A stretch of DNA of 48,751 nt, taken from positions 1 through 48,751 of the forward strand of contig JAUCSE010000035.1 in assembly GCA_030445275.1 (NCBI GenBank), written 5' to 3'. Position numbers and translations under genes: made by a program. The notes below the pieces were generated by a model. It did no database searches. It saw nothing but the letters and a program-made list of their open reading frames with translations, and was not told where the DNA came from. Numbering within the stretch: the stretch's first letter is position 1; each line of letters starts with the position of its first letter. This document shows, piece by piece, positions 17,418-25,318 of the stretch. The DNA is from Mucilaginibacter sp. (lineage in GTDB: Bacteria > Bacteroidota > Bacteroidia > Sphingobacteriales > Sphingobacteriaceae).

Positions 17418-17744
17418 TTATTTAGTGCTGATGTCGCGGTTGTGGTCATCAAACTCTTTACCTGTAGCATGATAGTTCCTGATAAATTCAGCTAGTTGCT
17501 TCAACTCAAAATCGGTAAGTTCGGTACCGCCTGAATAATGATATCCATTATCAGTATCTAAAAATAAGGCACCCATATATCCTTTATCAAAGGTTTTGGG
17601 ACTGTCAATATCGCGGTATAATTTATAAGTACCGGTATTTGCCTGGTTTTCACTGCCGGTATTGGTATCCGCCGGATCAATGGCTATATTAATATGGCTG
17701 CCATCTTGTTTATTTATTCCGAATGTAACGCCGCTGGTGATCAT
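17418..17744 (-). CDS. Hypothetical protein, 108 residues
   Basis: Not recognised. The sequence is acidic and polar, without signal peptide, membrane helix or cysteine. It has a Gly/Asn/Asp-rich first half (for example DPADTNTGSENQANTGTYK) and a more helical C-terminal part (ELTDFELKQLAEFIRNYHAT). The DTDNGYHYSGG segment and composition would fit a small cytosolic beta-sheet protein. It is convergent with the uracil-glycosylase gene (12 bases apart) and divergent from the mgtC-like gene. Reading frame and spacing look genuine, but confirmation would need homologues. Confidence 0.55.
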   Translation of the reverse strand: MITSGVTFGINKQDGSHINIAIDPADTNTGSENQANTGTYKLYRDIDSPKTFDKGYMGALFLDTDNGYHYSGGTELTDFELKQLAEFIRNYHATGKEFDDHNRDISTK

Positions 17745-17894
17745 AATGCTTTTATTTATATTAAATAGACAACAGTTAATAGAATTTGTTTGGTTTATAT
17801 ACCGGTACCTGTTTAACGTCCGGATGTTTTTTGGACTGTTCTAAATAACATTTGTTACAGGAATTTGTATGTTCTGTATATATTTACCAATTAT

Positions 17895-18572
17895 ATGATT
17901 AGCACTTATGATATGATATTACGGCTTCTTGTAGCCGCCCTGTTAGGCAGTATAATAGGCTGGGAGCGGGAGCGCCGACAATGGACAGCCGGTTTAAGAA
18001 CCCACATGATGGTTTGCCTTGGAGCAGCGCTTATTATGCTGGTTTCGACCTATGGTTTTCAGGATGTGGTTGGTAAGCCTGGCATTGAGCTTGACCCATC
18101 GCGCGTTGCGGCACAGGTAGTGAGTGGGATAGGTTTCCTGGGGGCTGGTACTATATTTTTTCTGCGTAACGAAGTAGTAAAAGGTCTAACTACCGCCGCC
18201 GGCCTTTGGACGGTAGCGGCCATTGGTTTAGCCGTTGGAGGCGGTTTATATATAGAGGCGGTTAGTACCACACTTATCGCTCTGATTATACTAGCTGTAT
18301 TTAAACCTTTTGAAGATAAATTTTTTAAGAAAAACAGGTACAGGAGTATCAGGATGCTGCTTTCGCAAAAGCAGGTTGATTTTGAAGCGATAGAAAATGT
18401 GTTAAAAGCCAATGATATAGCGTTTCAGGAAATCAGCTTATCTGCCGGCGATGGTAACGACGAGATCAAGATTACCATTCAAAAACAATTTAAACAGCAG
18501 GAAACCGTAATGACCGTGGTAGCAGAACTGAATAAGATCAGCGGTGTACGCGGAGTGGATTTTTTAGGCTGA
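17895..18572 (+). CDS. MgtC/SapB family membrane protein
   Basis: Inner-membrane protein of 225 residues. The N-terminal MgtC domain has four or five helices: LRLLVAALLGSIIGWERE at the start, GLRTHMMVCLGAAL (33-46), and a VVSGIGFLGAGTIF segment around 75-90. A soluble ACT-like C-terminal domain begins near residue 150. MgtC proteins are linked to low-magnesium survival and F-ATPase control in pathogens, and SapB-type relatives occur widely with less clear roles. The frame opens at a TTG (17865), but the ATG at 17895 gives the standard N-terminus. The gene stands alone, followed by a palindromic repeat. Confidence 0.88.
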   Translation: MISTYDMILRLLVAALLGSIIGWERERRQWTAGLRTHMMVCLGAALIMLVSTYGFQDVVGKPGIELDPSRVAAQVVSGIGFLGAGTIFFLRNEVVKGLTTAAGLWTVAAIGLAVGGGLYIEAVSTTLIALIILAVFKPFEDKFFKKNRYRSIRMLLSQKQVDFEAIENVLKANDIAFQEISLSAGDGNDEIKITIQKQFKQQETVMTVVAELNKISGVRGVDFLG

Positions 18573-18609
18573 TGAGTGCTGATTTACACTATAAGAGTAA
18601 CTCCTTATC

Positions 18610-18742
18610 AAAAAGCTGTCATCGAACAAGGGACGAGGAGAAACTATCTCTTGAGCGATAGCGAAAAATCTTATACAATATACAAAGTGAGCATTGCAAA
18701 TAGTACAAGATTTCTCACTATCGTTCGAAATGACAGCTTTTT
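18610..18742. repeat. Palindrome-ended intergenic element, copy 2 (inverted relative to 260-410)
   Basis: Perfect 12-bp arms AAAAAGCTGTCA (18610-18621) and TGACAGCTTTTT (18731-18742) enclose about 109 bases. Bases 18633-18676 are identical to the reverse complement of 347-390. The element fills the space between the convergent mgtC-like and GH3 genes and could also end transcription of both, because its edges are T-rich on either strand. Confidence 0.75.
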
Positions 18743-18748
18743 ATTACC

Positions 18749-20932
18749 TCAATTAGCTATATTAATAGCTAAACTTGCTTTTTCGTCTGCAGAATTACTG
18801 CCGAGTATCAGCTTATATTTTCCCGGATAAATTTTCCATTTATGGGTGGCCATATCCCATTTTTGTAGGTCCTGAACCGGGATTTTAAGCGTAACAGTTT
18901 CGTCCTTATCCTTGGCTATGCTTACGTGTTTAAAGCTTTTTAATTCTTTGATCGGCATGCGGTCCAGTTTAGGGTATTCTATATAAGCCTGTACCACCTC
19001 ATCTCCATTCATTTTTCCTGTATTTTTAATGTTAACGGCAACGGTTATGGTATCAGTCTTTTTATAGTTGCTTTTTACTTTGCTATCCAACGTATAGGCA
19101 AATGAAGTGTAACTTAAGCCAAAACCAAACGGATATTGAACCGGGCCATCATAATACCGATAAGTACGCCCTTTCATGCTGTAATCCTGATAAGCAGGCA
19201 AATCGCTCATGTCTTTATAAAAAGTAAGAGGTAAATGACCTGATGGCGAAACATCACCAAATACAATATCGGCTAATGCGTTGCCACCCTGTTCGCCGGG
19301 ATACCAGGCAAATATAATGGCATCAACATAAGGCTCAATAGCCGATACATCAACATCGCTACCAGCGGTTATAACAGCGATGATAGGCTTAGTTTTAACG
19401 CCCTTGCGCAGGGCTTTAATAAATGCTATTTCACTGGCTGGCAGGCTTAAATCTTTCTTGTCGCCACCGCTGTTAGATAAAAAGGCATCGCCAGCTTCGC
19501 CTTCCAGTACCGGCGATAATCCGATCACTGCTATGGTCACCTCGGCATTGCCTGCTGCCCAGGTACCTCCAAAGTGGGTGGTATCCCTATAATCACAACC
19601 CAGATCATATTCAACACGGGTTGCCGGGTTAACCGCAGCGGTTATACCTTCAACAAAGTTTACTACCTTACTGCTGGTACCGTGATAGTTGGCGATCATA
19701 GCATCCAGCGAAGCCGCGTTAGGGCCAACTACCATAATGCTGGATGTGTTGGCTTTGTTCAACGGCAAAATATTTTTATCATTTTTAAGCAGTACCATGC
19801 TTTGCTGGGCTACTTTACGGGCCAGGGCAAGGTGCTGGGTATTGTGAATACTATCAGCGCCATAATTATGATAAGGAATACGTGATTGATCATCATAAAA
19901 GCCAAGTTTAAACTCGGTACGTAAAATAGCGCTCAAAGCAAGGTCTATATCTTTTTCTGTCAATAGCTTTTGCTGAACAGCTTTTAAACCATCGTTTTGT
20001 AAAATAGATGAACAATCAAGGTTTACACCAGCCTTTAAGGCCGCCGCTGCAACTTCAACGGCATTGGGCAAAGTTTTATGTGTGAGGTAAACATCATCAA
20101 GCGCGCCGCAATCGGTAACCACATGGCCTTTAAAGCCCCATTCCTTCCTTAATATATCGGTTAACAACATTTTATTGATGGAGTTAGGTACGCCGTTTAC
20201 ACGGTTATAAGCGCTCATTACCGACTCAACTTTGGCATCTGTTACCAGTTCATGAAAGGCATACAGATAAGTTTCACGAAGATCTTTCTCATCTACTTTA
20301 GCATCAAAACGATCACGTTCGGCTTCGGGACCGCTGTGCACGGCAAAGTGTTTGGCTGTAGCCGAAGTTTTTAAATAACGAGGATCATCACCCTGTAAAC
20401 CCTTAACAAATGCCGAACCCATGCGCCCAGTCAAGAAAGGATCTTCACCATAAGTTTCCTGGCCGCGTCCCCAGCGCGGATCGCGAAAAACGTTGATATT
20501 CGGTGTCCAGAAAGTGAGTCCCATATATTGCAAATGCCGGTCCTGTGCTATGGCAAGATTATATTTTGCACGGGCCTCTGTTGAAATGACAGTGGATACC
20601 TGCTTTAACAGGTCATCATTAAACGTGGCCGACATGCCAATAGCCTGAGGGAATATAGTAGCCTCGCCGGCGCGTGCCACACCATGCAGTGCTTCATTCC
20701 ACCAGTTATAGGCGGGGATACCCAAACGGGGTACGGCCTGGCTCCGGTAACCTAAAAGTGATACTTTTTCTTCGAGTGTAAGTTTTGATAAAAGATCTTT
20801 TACCCGTATATCAATCGATTGCGAAGCATCTTTATAAAAAAGAGGTTGTTGTGCTTTTGTAACAGTGCTGATTAATAGCATAACAAATAAGGCGAAGGAT
20901 AACTTGATTGTGTTTTGAATGGTTAAAGCCAT
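18749..20932 (-). CDS. GH3 beta-glucosidase / beta-xylosidase, secreted
   Basis: Exo-acting retaining glycosidase of family GH3 releasing non-reducing beta-linked sugars, exported to the periplasm by a Sec signal peptide (residues 1-28, ending TKAQQ). Domains: the TIM-barrel N-terminal domain with conserved KH (194-197, TAKHF) and nucleophile D274 in HVVTDCGAL, the alpha/beta sandwich domain from about 380, and a fibronectin-III-like C-terminal domain after FGFGLSYTSFAY. The TDCGAL form of the nucleophile motif and the EALHGVARAG segment resemble the GH3 branch with plant and bacterial beta-xylosidases, so xylosidase activity is at least as likely as glucosidase. Divergent from the five-gene glycosidase row, with 172 bases between. 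Confidence 0.9.
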   Translation of the reverse strand: MALTIQNTIKLSFALFVMLLISTVTKAQQPLFYKDASQSIDIRVKDLLSKLTLEEKVSLLGYRSQAVPRLGIPAYNWWNEALHGVARAGEATIFPQAIGMSATFNDDLLKQVSTVISTEARAKYNLAIAQDRHLQYMGLTFWTPNINVFRDPRWGRGQETYGEDPFLTGRMGSAFVKGLQGDDPRYLKTSATAKHFAVHSGPEAERDRFDAKVDEKDLRETYLYAFHELVTDAKVESVMSAYNRVNGVPNSINKMLLTDILRKEWGFKGHVVTDCGALDDVYLTHKTLPNAVEVAAAALKAGVNLDCSSILQNDGLKAVQQKLLTEKDIDLALSAILRTEFKLGFYDDQSRIPYHNYGADSIHNTQHLALARKVAQQSMVLLKNDKNILPLNKANTSSIMVVGPNAASLDAMIANYHGTSSKVVNFVEGITAAVNPATRVEYDLGCDYRDTTHFGGTWAAGNAEVTIAVIGLSPVLEGEAGDAFLSNSGGDKKDLSLPASEIAFIKALRKGVKTKPIIAVITAGSDVDVSAIEPYVDAIIFAWYPGEQGGNALADIVFGDVSPSGHLPLTFYKDMSDLPAYQDYSMKGRTYRYYDGPVQYPFGFGLSYTSFAYTLDSKVKSNYKKTDTITVAVNIKNTGKMNGDEVVQAYIEYPKLDRMPIKELKSFKHVSIAKDKDETVTLKIPVQDLQKWDMATHKWKIYPGKYKLILGSNSADEKASLAINIAN

Positions 20933-21104
20933 TTTGCAGTTGGAGTTTAAGTAATAGCGTTATGAAGTTTTAGTGAAACAATGATAAAATATTAATCTCA
21001 AAATTGAAAGTTTATCGGTGAAGTTTAAAGAATTATTAAAAAATTTTAAAAAGTATTTGACAATACGCTTATAATTGTACCTAGGTAACATCAATCCCTT
21101 TCGC

Positions 21105-22535
21105 ATGAAAAAAACTTTTACTTTATTTCTTTTTGGTTTGTTTTGCGCCAATCTGATGGCGCAAAAGCATAATGTTTCCAAACAATATGTACCTCCTGGC
21201 GATCCTCTGGTTGAACAGAAGATAACCGAATGGCAGGATCTGAAGTTCGGGCTTTTTATGCACTGGGGAACTTACAGCCAGTGGGGGGTAGTTGAAAGCT
21301 GGAGCATTTGTCCGGAGGATGAAGGATGGACGCAAAGAAAAGGCCCTTATGGAGCTACCTATAATGGATATAAAGCAGCATATGAAAACCTGCAAACCAC
21401 TTTTAATCCGGTAAAATTTAATCCTGAAAAATGGGTTAAAGCAGCAAAAGACGCTGGGATGAAGTACGTGATATTTACAACTAAGCACCACGATGGTTTT
21501 TGCATGTTTGACACTAAGGAAACTGATTATAAAATTACCAGTGCCAAAACGCCATTTTCAAGCAATCCAAGAAGTAACGTTACTAAAGAGATATTTAATG
21601 CTTTTCGTAAAGAAAACTTTATGATCGGGGCCTATTTTTCAAAGCCCGACTGGCATTCTGAAAATTACTGGTGGCCATATTTTCCACCAAAGGACCGTAA
21701 TGTGAACTATGACCCGGCTAAACATCCCGAGCGCTGGCAAAAATTTAAAGATTATACCTATAACCAGATCGGCGAATTAATGACAGATTATGGTAAAGTA
21801 GATATATTATGGCTGGATGGTGGCTGGGTTAGACCCAAAAGCACTATTGATAACACTGTTGAATGGCAAAGAGGCATCCAATATGATCAGGATATTGATA
21901 TGCCTAAAATAGCAGCTATGGGCAGGCAAAAACAGCCAGGTCTTATAGTGGTTGATCGAACCGTATCTGGCCAGTATGAAAATTATACTACACCTGAGCA
22001 GGAAATACCTGAAGTTCCGCTTGATCATCCCTGGGAAAGCTGTATCACCATGGGCAATTCCTGGAGTTATGTTCCAGGCGATCATTATAAATCGGTACAG
22101 CAAATTGTGCAGCTGTTGGTGAAAATAGTTTCGCGCGGAGGAAATCTTTTAATGAACATTGGCCCTGGCCCTGATGGCGACTGGGATCCGGTGGCTTATC
22201 AACGTTTACAAGGTATAAGCGCCTGGATGAAAATTAACGGCGAGGGTATTTATAACTCCAAATCGGTAGCGCCGTATTCAACGGATAATATTTATTATAC
22301 CAAAGCCAAGAATGAGAAGACTATTTACGCTTTTATGCTATCTGACAACGATAAAGTGGTATTGCCTGCAACAGTAACTGTTAAAGTAAGTAAACCCCAA
22401 AAGGTAACTTTATTGGGCAGCAAACAAAGCCTTAAATGGAAACAACAAGGCGATGAAATAGTGATCAATATTCCGGCCGGATTGCAGCAAAACAGTAGCT
22501 TAAATGAAGCTGCGTGCTTTAAAATGGAATATTAA
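21105..22535 (+). CDS. GH29 alpha-L-fucosidase (first copy)
   Basis: Periplasmic exo-fucosidase of 476 residues with a Sec signal peptide (1-20, ending LMAQ). The GH29 motifs are clear: KFGLFMHWGTYSQWG (48-61), TTKHHDGFCMF (125-135), and the nucleophile D238 in VDILWLDGGW. A short beta-sandwich C-terminal domain begins near 400. The single-domain layout and the WLDGGW motif fit the broad-specificity GH29-A branch. The frame opens upstream at a TTG (21075), but the ATG at 21105 starts the signal peptide. It leads the row GH29-GH2-GH20-GH29-GH92 on one strand. It would remove alpha-linked fucose from glycoprotein or plant glycans. Confidence 0.92.
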   Translation: MKKTFTLFLFGLFCANLMAQKHNVSKQYVPPGDPLVEQKITEWQDLKFGLFMHWGTYSQWGVVESWSICPEDEGWTQRKGPYGATYNGYKAAYENLQTTFNPVKFNPEKWVKAAKDAGMKYVIFTTKHHDGFCMFDTKETDYKITSAKTPFSSNPRSNVTKEIFNAFRKENFMIGAYFSKPDWHSENYWWPYFPPKDRNVNYDPAKHPERWQKFKDYTYNQIGELMTDYGKVDILWLDGGWVRPKSTIDNTVEWQRGIQYDQDIDMPKIAAMGRQKQPGLIVVDRTVSGQYENYTTPEQEIPEVPLDHPWESCITMGNSWSYVPGDHYKSVQQIVQLLVKIVSRGGNLLMNIGPGPDGDWDPVAYQRLQGISAWMKINGEGIYNSKSVAPYSTDNIYYTKAKNEKTIYAFMLSDNDKVVLPATVTVKVSKPQKVTLLGSKQSLKWKQQGDEIVINIPAGLQQNSSLNEAACFKMEY

Positions 22536-22634
22536 TACCCTGCTTACGGATAAAATACGATACTAAATAGTTAAATAAGCATACTTCTGCACTTGTTGCA
22601 GTACTTAATTTTGAAATTACTATCCCACCAAATA

Positions 22635-25307
22635 ATGATAAAAAGATCACCAACAGGAAAAGCTGTATTTTTAAAGTTTTCGACAGTTTTTCTGTTCCTA
22701 TCAGTTATTGTTTTTCAAGGCAAAGCACAAAACAAATATGAGTTAAATTCAGGATGGAAATGTGCGCCCATCAGCAATGTTAAGGATAAGGGAGCGGATG
22801 TTTCTCGCCCCGCCTATAGCACATCGGCATGGATGCCGGCAGTTGTTCCCGGCACGGTATTAACCAGTTTAATAGCTGATAAAAAAATGCCCGATCCTTT
22901 TTATGGCATGAACAACGAGCAAATTCCTGATATATACAGAACCGGCCGTGATTATTATACCTATTGGTTTGTAAAGGATTTTAAAGAACATGTACCGCAA
23001 AACGGCAACCAGGTATACCTGAATTTCAGGGGGGTAAATTACAGCTGTGATGTGTTTTTGAACGGCCATAAGCTGAATGATAAATTACATTCAGGTATGT
23101 TTTTGCGTCAATCGTACAACATTACCAAATGGATAGCTAAGGGTGGTAATAACCGGGTAGCTGTGATTGTTTATCCGCCTGATGTGGTGGGTAACCCTAA
23201 CGGTGGCCAGGGTGGTGATGGCACCATTGCACGTAATGTGGGTATACAATACACCGCAGGTTGGGATTGGATACAACCTATTAAAGACCGTAACACCGGC
23301 ATTTGGGATAAAGTGATCATCGAAAAAACAGGCGCTGTCCGGATAGCCGATCCGCACGTGGTTGCCCTGGTACCGGGTGTAAGGCAACCTGAGGGTTCGC
23401 AACAACCTGCTGTTATACAGGTATCGGCCGAGGTGGAAAATGCTACCAATTTATCGGTTACCGGCGAATTGAGATATAACCTGGATGGTACCATAGTGTC
23501 GAAAAAAGTTACGTTAAAGCCAAACTCCATACAATCGGTACAACTAAGCGATTACACGTTGAAAAATCCAAAGCTATGGTGGCCCAATGGATATGGCGCG
23601 CAGCATCTTTATGCCATGCATTTGCAGTTTGTAACGGCTGCTAATAAAATATCTGATCAGGATGATATACAGGTAGGCGTAAGGCAGCTTACTACGGAGT
23701 GGAATGCCCGTACCGAGAGCAGGCAGATTAATATTAATGGCCAAAAGATATTTATAAAAGGCGGTAACTGGATAGTATCTGACGAGATGCTGCGTTTTTC
23801 GGATGCGCGTTATGATGCCGAGGTTCGCTTTCACCGTGATATGAACCTGAACCTGATCAGGGTTTGGGGTGGCGCATTAATAGAGCGGCCTGAATTTTAT
23901 GAAGCCTGTGACAAATATGGTATGCTGGTATTTCAGGATATGTGGGGATCAGGCGATTGCAATGGCCGCTGGACTGATCCAATGAAGCTTGATGATCAAT
24001 GGACACGCCGGAAATATCCTGATGATCATGATCTGTATATTAAATCAGTTGAAGATCAGATAAAAATGGTGCGTAATTATCCATCGCTGGCCATGTGGTG
24101 CGGCGGTAACGAAATTACACCACCCGAAGATATCCTGATAACGCTGCGCGATACGGTGATGCCCAAGCTGGATAACACCCGTTGGTTTATCCCATATTCA
24201 AACTCTGAGGAAATGTCACGCAATGTATTGGGAGGCAATGGCGACGGCCCTTATGGCATACAATCCTTATCCACTTTTTGGGCGCATAAAACGTATCCGT
24301 TCAACTCCGAAGTTGGATCGGTTGGGGTGAGTGATTATGAATCGTTAAAAAGATTTATCCCGGCTAAGAATATGGTATTGCCCGAGTATGATGAGGTTAC
24401 CGGTAAAACTAAAACCGATTCTGTTTGGGATTATCATAAATACATAGGCTATGATGGCTTTATTGATAAATATGGCAAAGCAAAAGATGTAGAAGATTTT
24501 GCAACTAAGGCTCAGTTGGTGAATTACGATCAGTACCGTGGTTTAATGGAGGGTTTCAGCTCGCATATGTGGGATTGGTATACCGGTACCATCATCTGGA
24601 AAACCCAAAACCCGTGGACAGCCATGCGTGGGCAGATGTATGATTATTACCTTGATCCTAACGCCTGTTTGTATGGTTTACATAATGGCAGCGAACCCCT
24701 GCATATCATGTATGATCCAACTGATGGAATGGTAATGGTAGCTAACAATACCTTTAAAACCCATGCCAATATGATGCTGGTGGCCAAAGCTTATAATATG
24801 GATGGTAAGGAAACCATGCTTACCCAGGTTTTTTCGGATGTTACCCCAGCTACAACCAAACGTTATTTATCGCTTAAAAAAGAAATAGATGCGTTGGCAA
24901 AAGATAAAGGCGTTTTCCTCTGTTTGCAGCTTTTGGATAAGGATAAGAAAACCCTGAGTGAGAATATTTATTGGATAGCTGACGAAAAAGGAAACTATTC
25001 AGGGTTAGAGAAAATGTCCAAACGTGACCTTAGCGCCACTGCAAAACAGCTGAACAACGATAAAATAGAAGTAACATTAACCAATAATGGTAATGGCCCG
25101 CTGGCATTTTTTAACCGGTTATCATTGGTAAATGCGGATACTAAACAGCGTGTATTACCTGCTTTTTATAGTGATAACTACGTGTCTGTTTTACCGGGCG
25201 AAGAGAAAAAAGTGATCATTGAGTATAAAGAAGCTAGTAAAAAGAACCTTGCGATCTCTTTATCCGGCTGGAATGTTAACGAGAAAACCATACAGATCAA
25301 TAAATAG
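22635..25307 (+). CDS. GH2 beta-mannosidase / exo-beta-glucosaminidase type
   Basis: Secreted retaining glycosidase of 890 residues with an N-terminal hydrophobic export segment (about 12-31, ending GKAQ). The GH2 plan is complete: sugar-binding jelly roll (35-235), immunoglobulin-like domain (240-355), TIM barrel from about 360 with acid/base E493 in MWCGGNEITPPED and probable nucleophile E559 in FNSEVGSVG, and C-terminal immunoglobulin-like domains. The segment YDYYLDPNACLYGLHNGSEPLHI is shared with CsxA-type exo-beta-glucosaminidases and plant-type mannosylglycoprotein endo-beta-mannosidases. In this neighbourhood, cleavage of the core Man-beta-GlcNAc of N-glycans is attractive, but activity cannot be decided from sequence. 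Start at ATG 22635; the upstream TTG frame is not used. Confidence 0.88.
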   Translation: MIKRSPTGKAVFLKFSTVFLFLSVIVFQGKAQNKYELNSGWKCAPISNVKDKGADVSRPAYSTSAWMPAVVPGTVLTSLIADKKMPDPFYGMNNEQIPDIYRTGRDYYTYWFVKDFKEHVPQNGNQVYLNFRGVNYSCDVFLNGHKLNDKLHSGMFLRQSYNITKWIAKGGNNRVAVIVYPPDVVGNPNGGQGGDGTIARNVGIQYTAGWDWIQPIKDRNTGIWDKVIIEKTGAVRIADPHVVALVPGVRQPEGSQQPAVIQVSAEVENATNLSVTGELRYNLDGTIVSKKVTLKPNSIQSVQLSDYTLKNPKLWWPNGYGAQHLYAMHLQFVTAANKISDQDDIQVGVRQLTTEWNARTESRQININGQKIFIKGGNWIVSDEMLRFSDARYDAEVRFHRDMNLNLIRVWGGALIERPEFYEACDKYGMLVFQDMWGSGDCNGRWTDPMKLDDQWTRRKYPDDHDLYIKSVEDQIKMVRNYPSLAMWCGGNEITPPEDILITLRDTVMPKLDNTRWFIPYSNSEEMSRNVLGGNGDGPYGIQSLSTFWAHKTYPFNSEVGSVGVSDYESLKRFIPAKNMVLPEYDEVTGKTKTDSVWDYHKYIGYDGFIDKYGKAKDVEDFATKAQLVNYDQYRGLMEGFSSHMWDWYTGTIIWKTQNPWTAMRGQMYDYYLDPNACLYGLHNGSEPLHIMYDPTDGMVMVANNTFKTHANMMLVAKAYNMDGKETMLTQVFSDVTPATTKRYLSLKKEIDALAKDKGVFLCLQLLDKDKKTLSENIYWIADEKGNYSGLEKMSKRDLSATAKQLNNDKIEVTLTNNGNGPLAFFNRLSLVNADTKQRVLPAFYSDNYVSVLPGEEKKVIIEYKEASKKNLAISLSGWNVNEKTIQINK

Positions 25308-25318
25308 AAAATACTGAT

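Noticed and set aside
17662..17844. 60-residue plus-strand frame between the hypothetical gene and mgtC-like gene
   Set aside because: It overlaps the start of the minus-strand hypothetical gene and the promoter region; its translation shows no family features.
21056..21077. Promoter TTGACA...TATAAT before the first fucosidase
   Set aside because: Both hexamers are present but only about 6 bases apart, far too close for a -35/-10 pair, and the Bacteroidota TAnnTTTG form is not matched.
23091..23530. Minus-strand frames of 104 and 119 residues inside the GH2 gene
   Set aside because: They are shadows of a well-supported glycosidase gene and have no protein features of their own.
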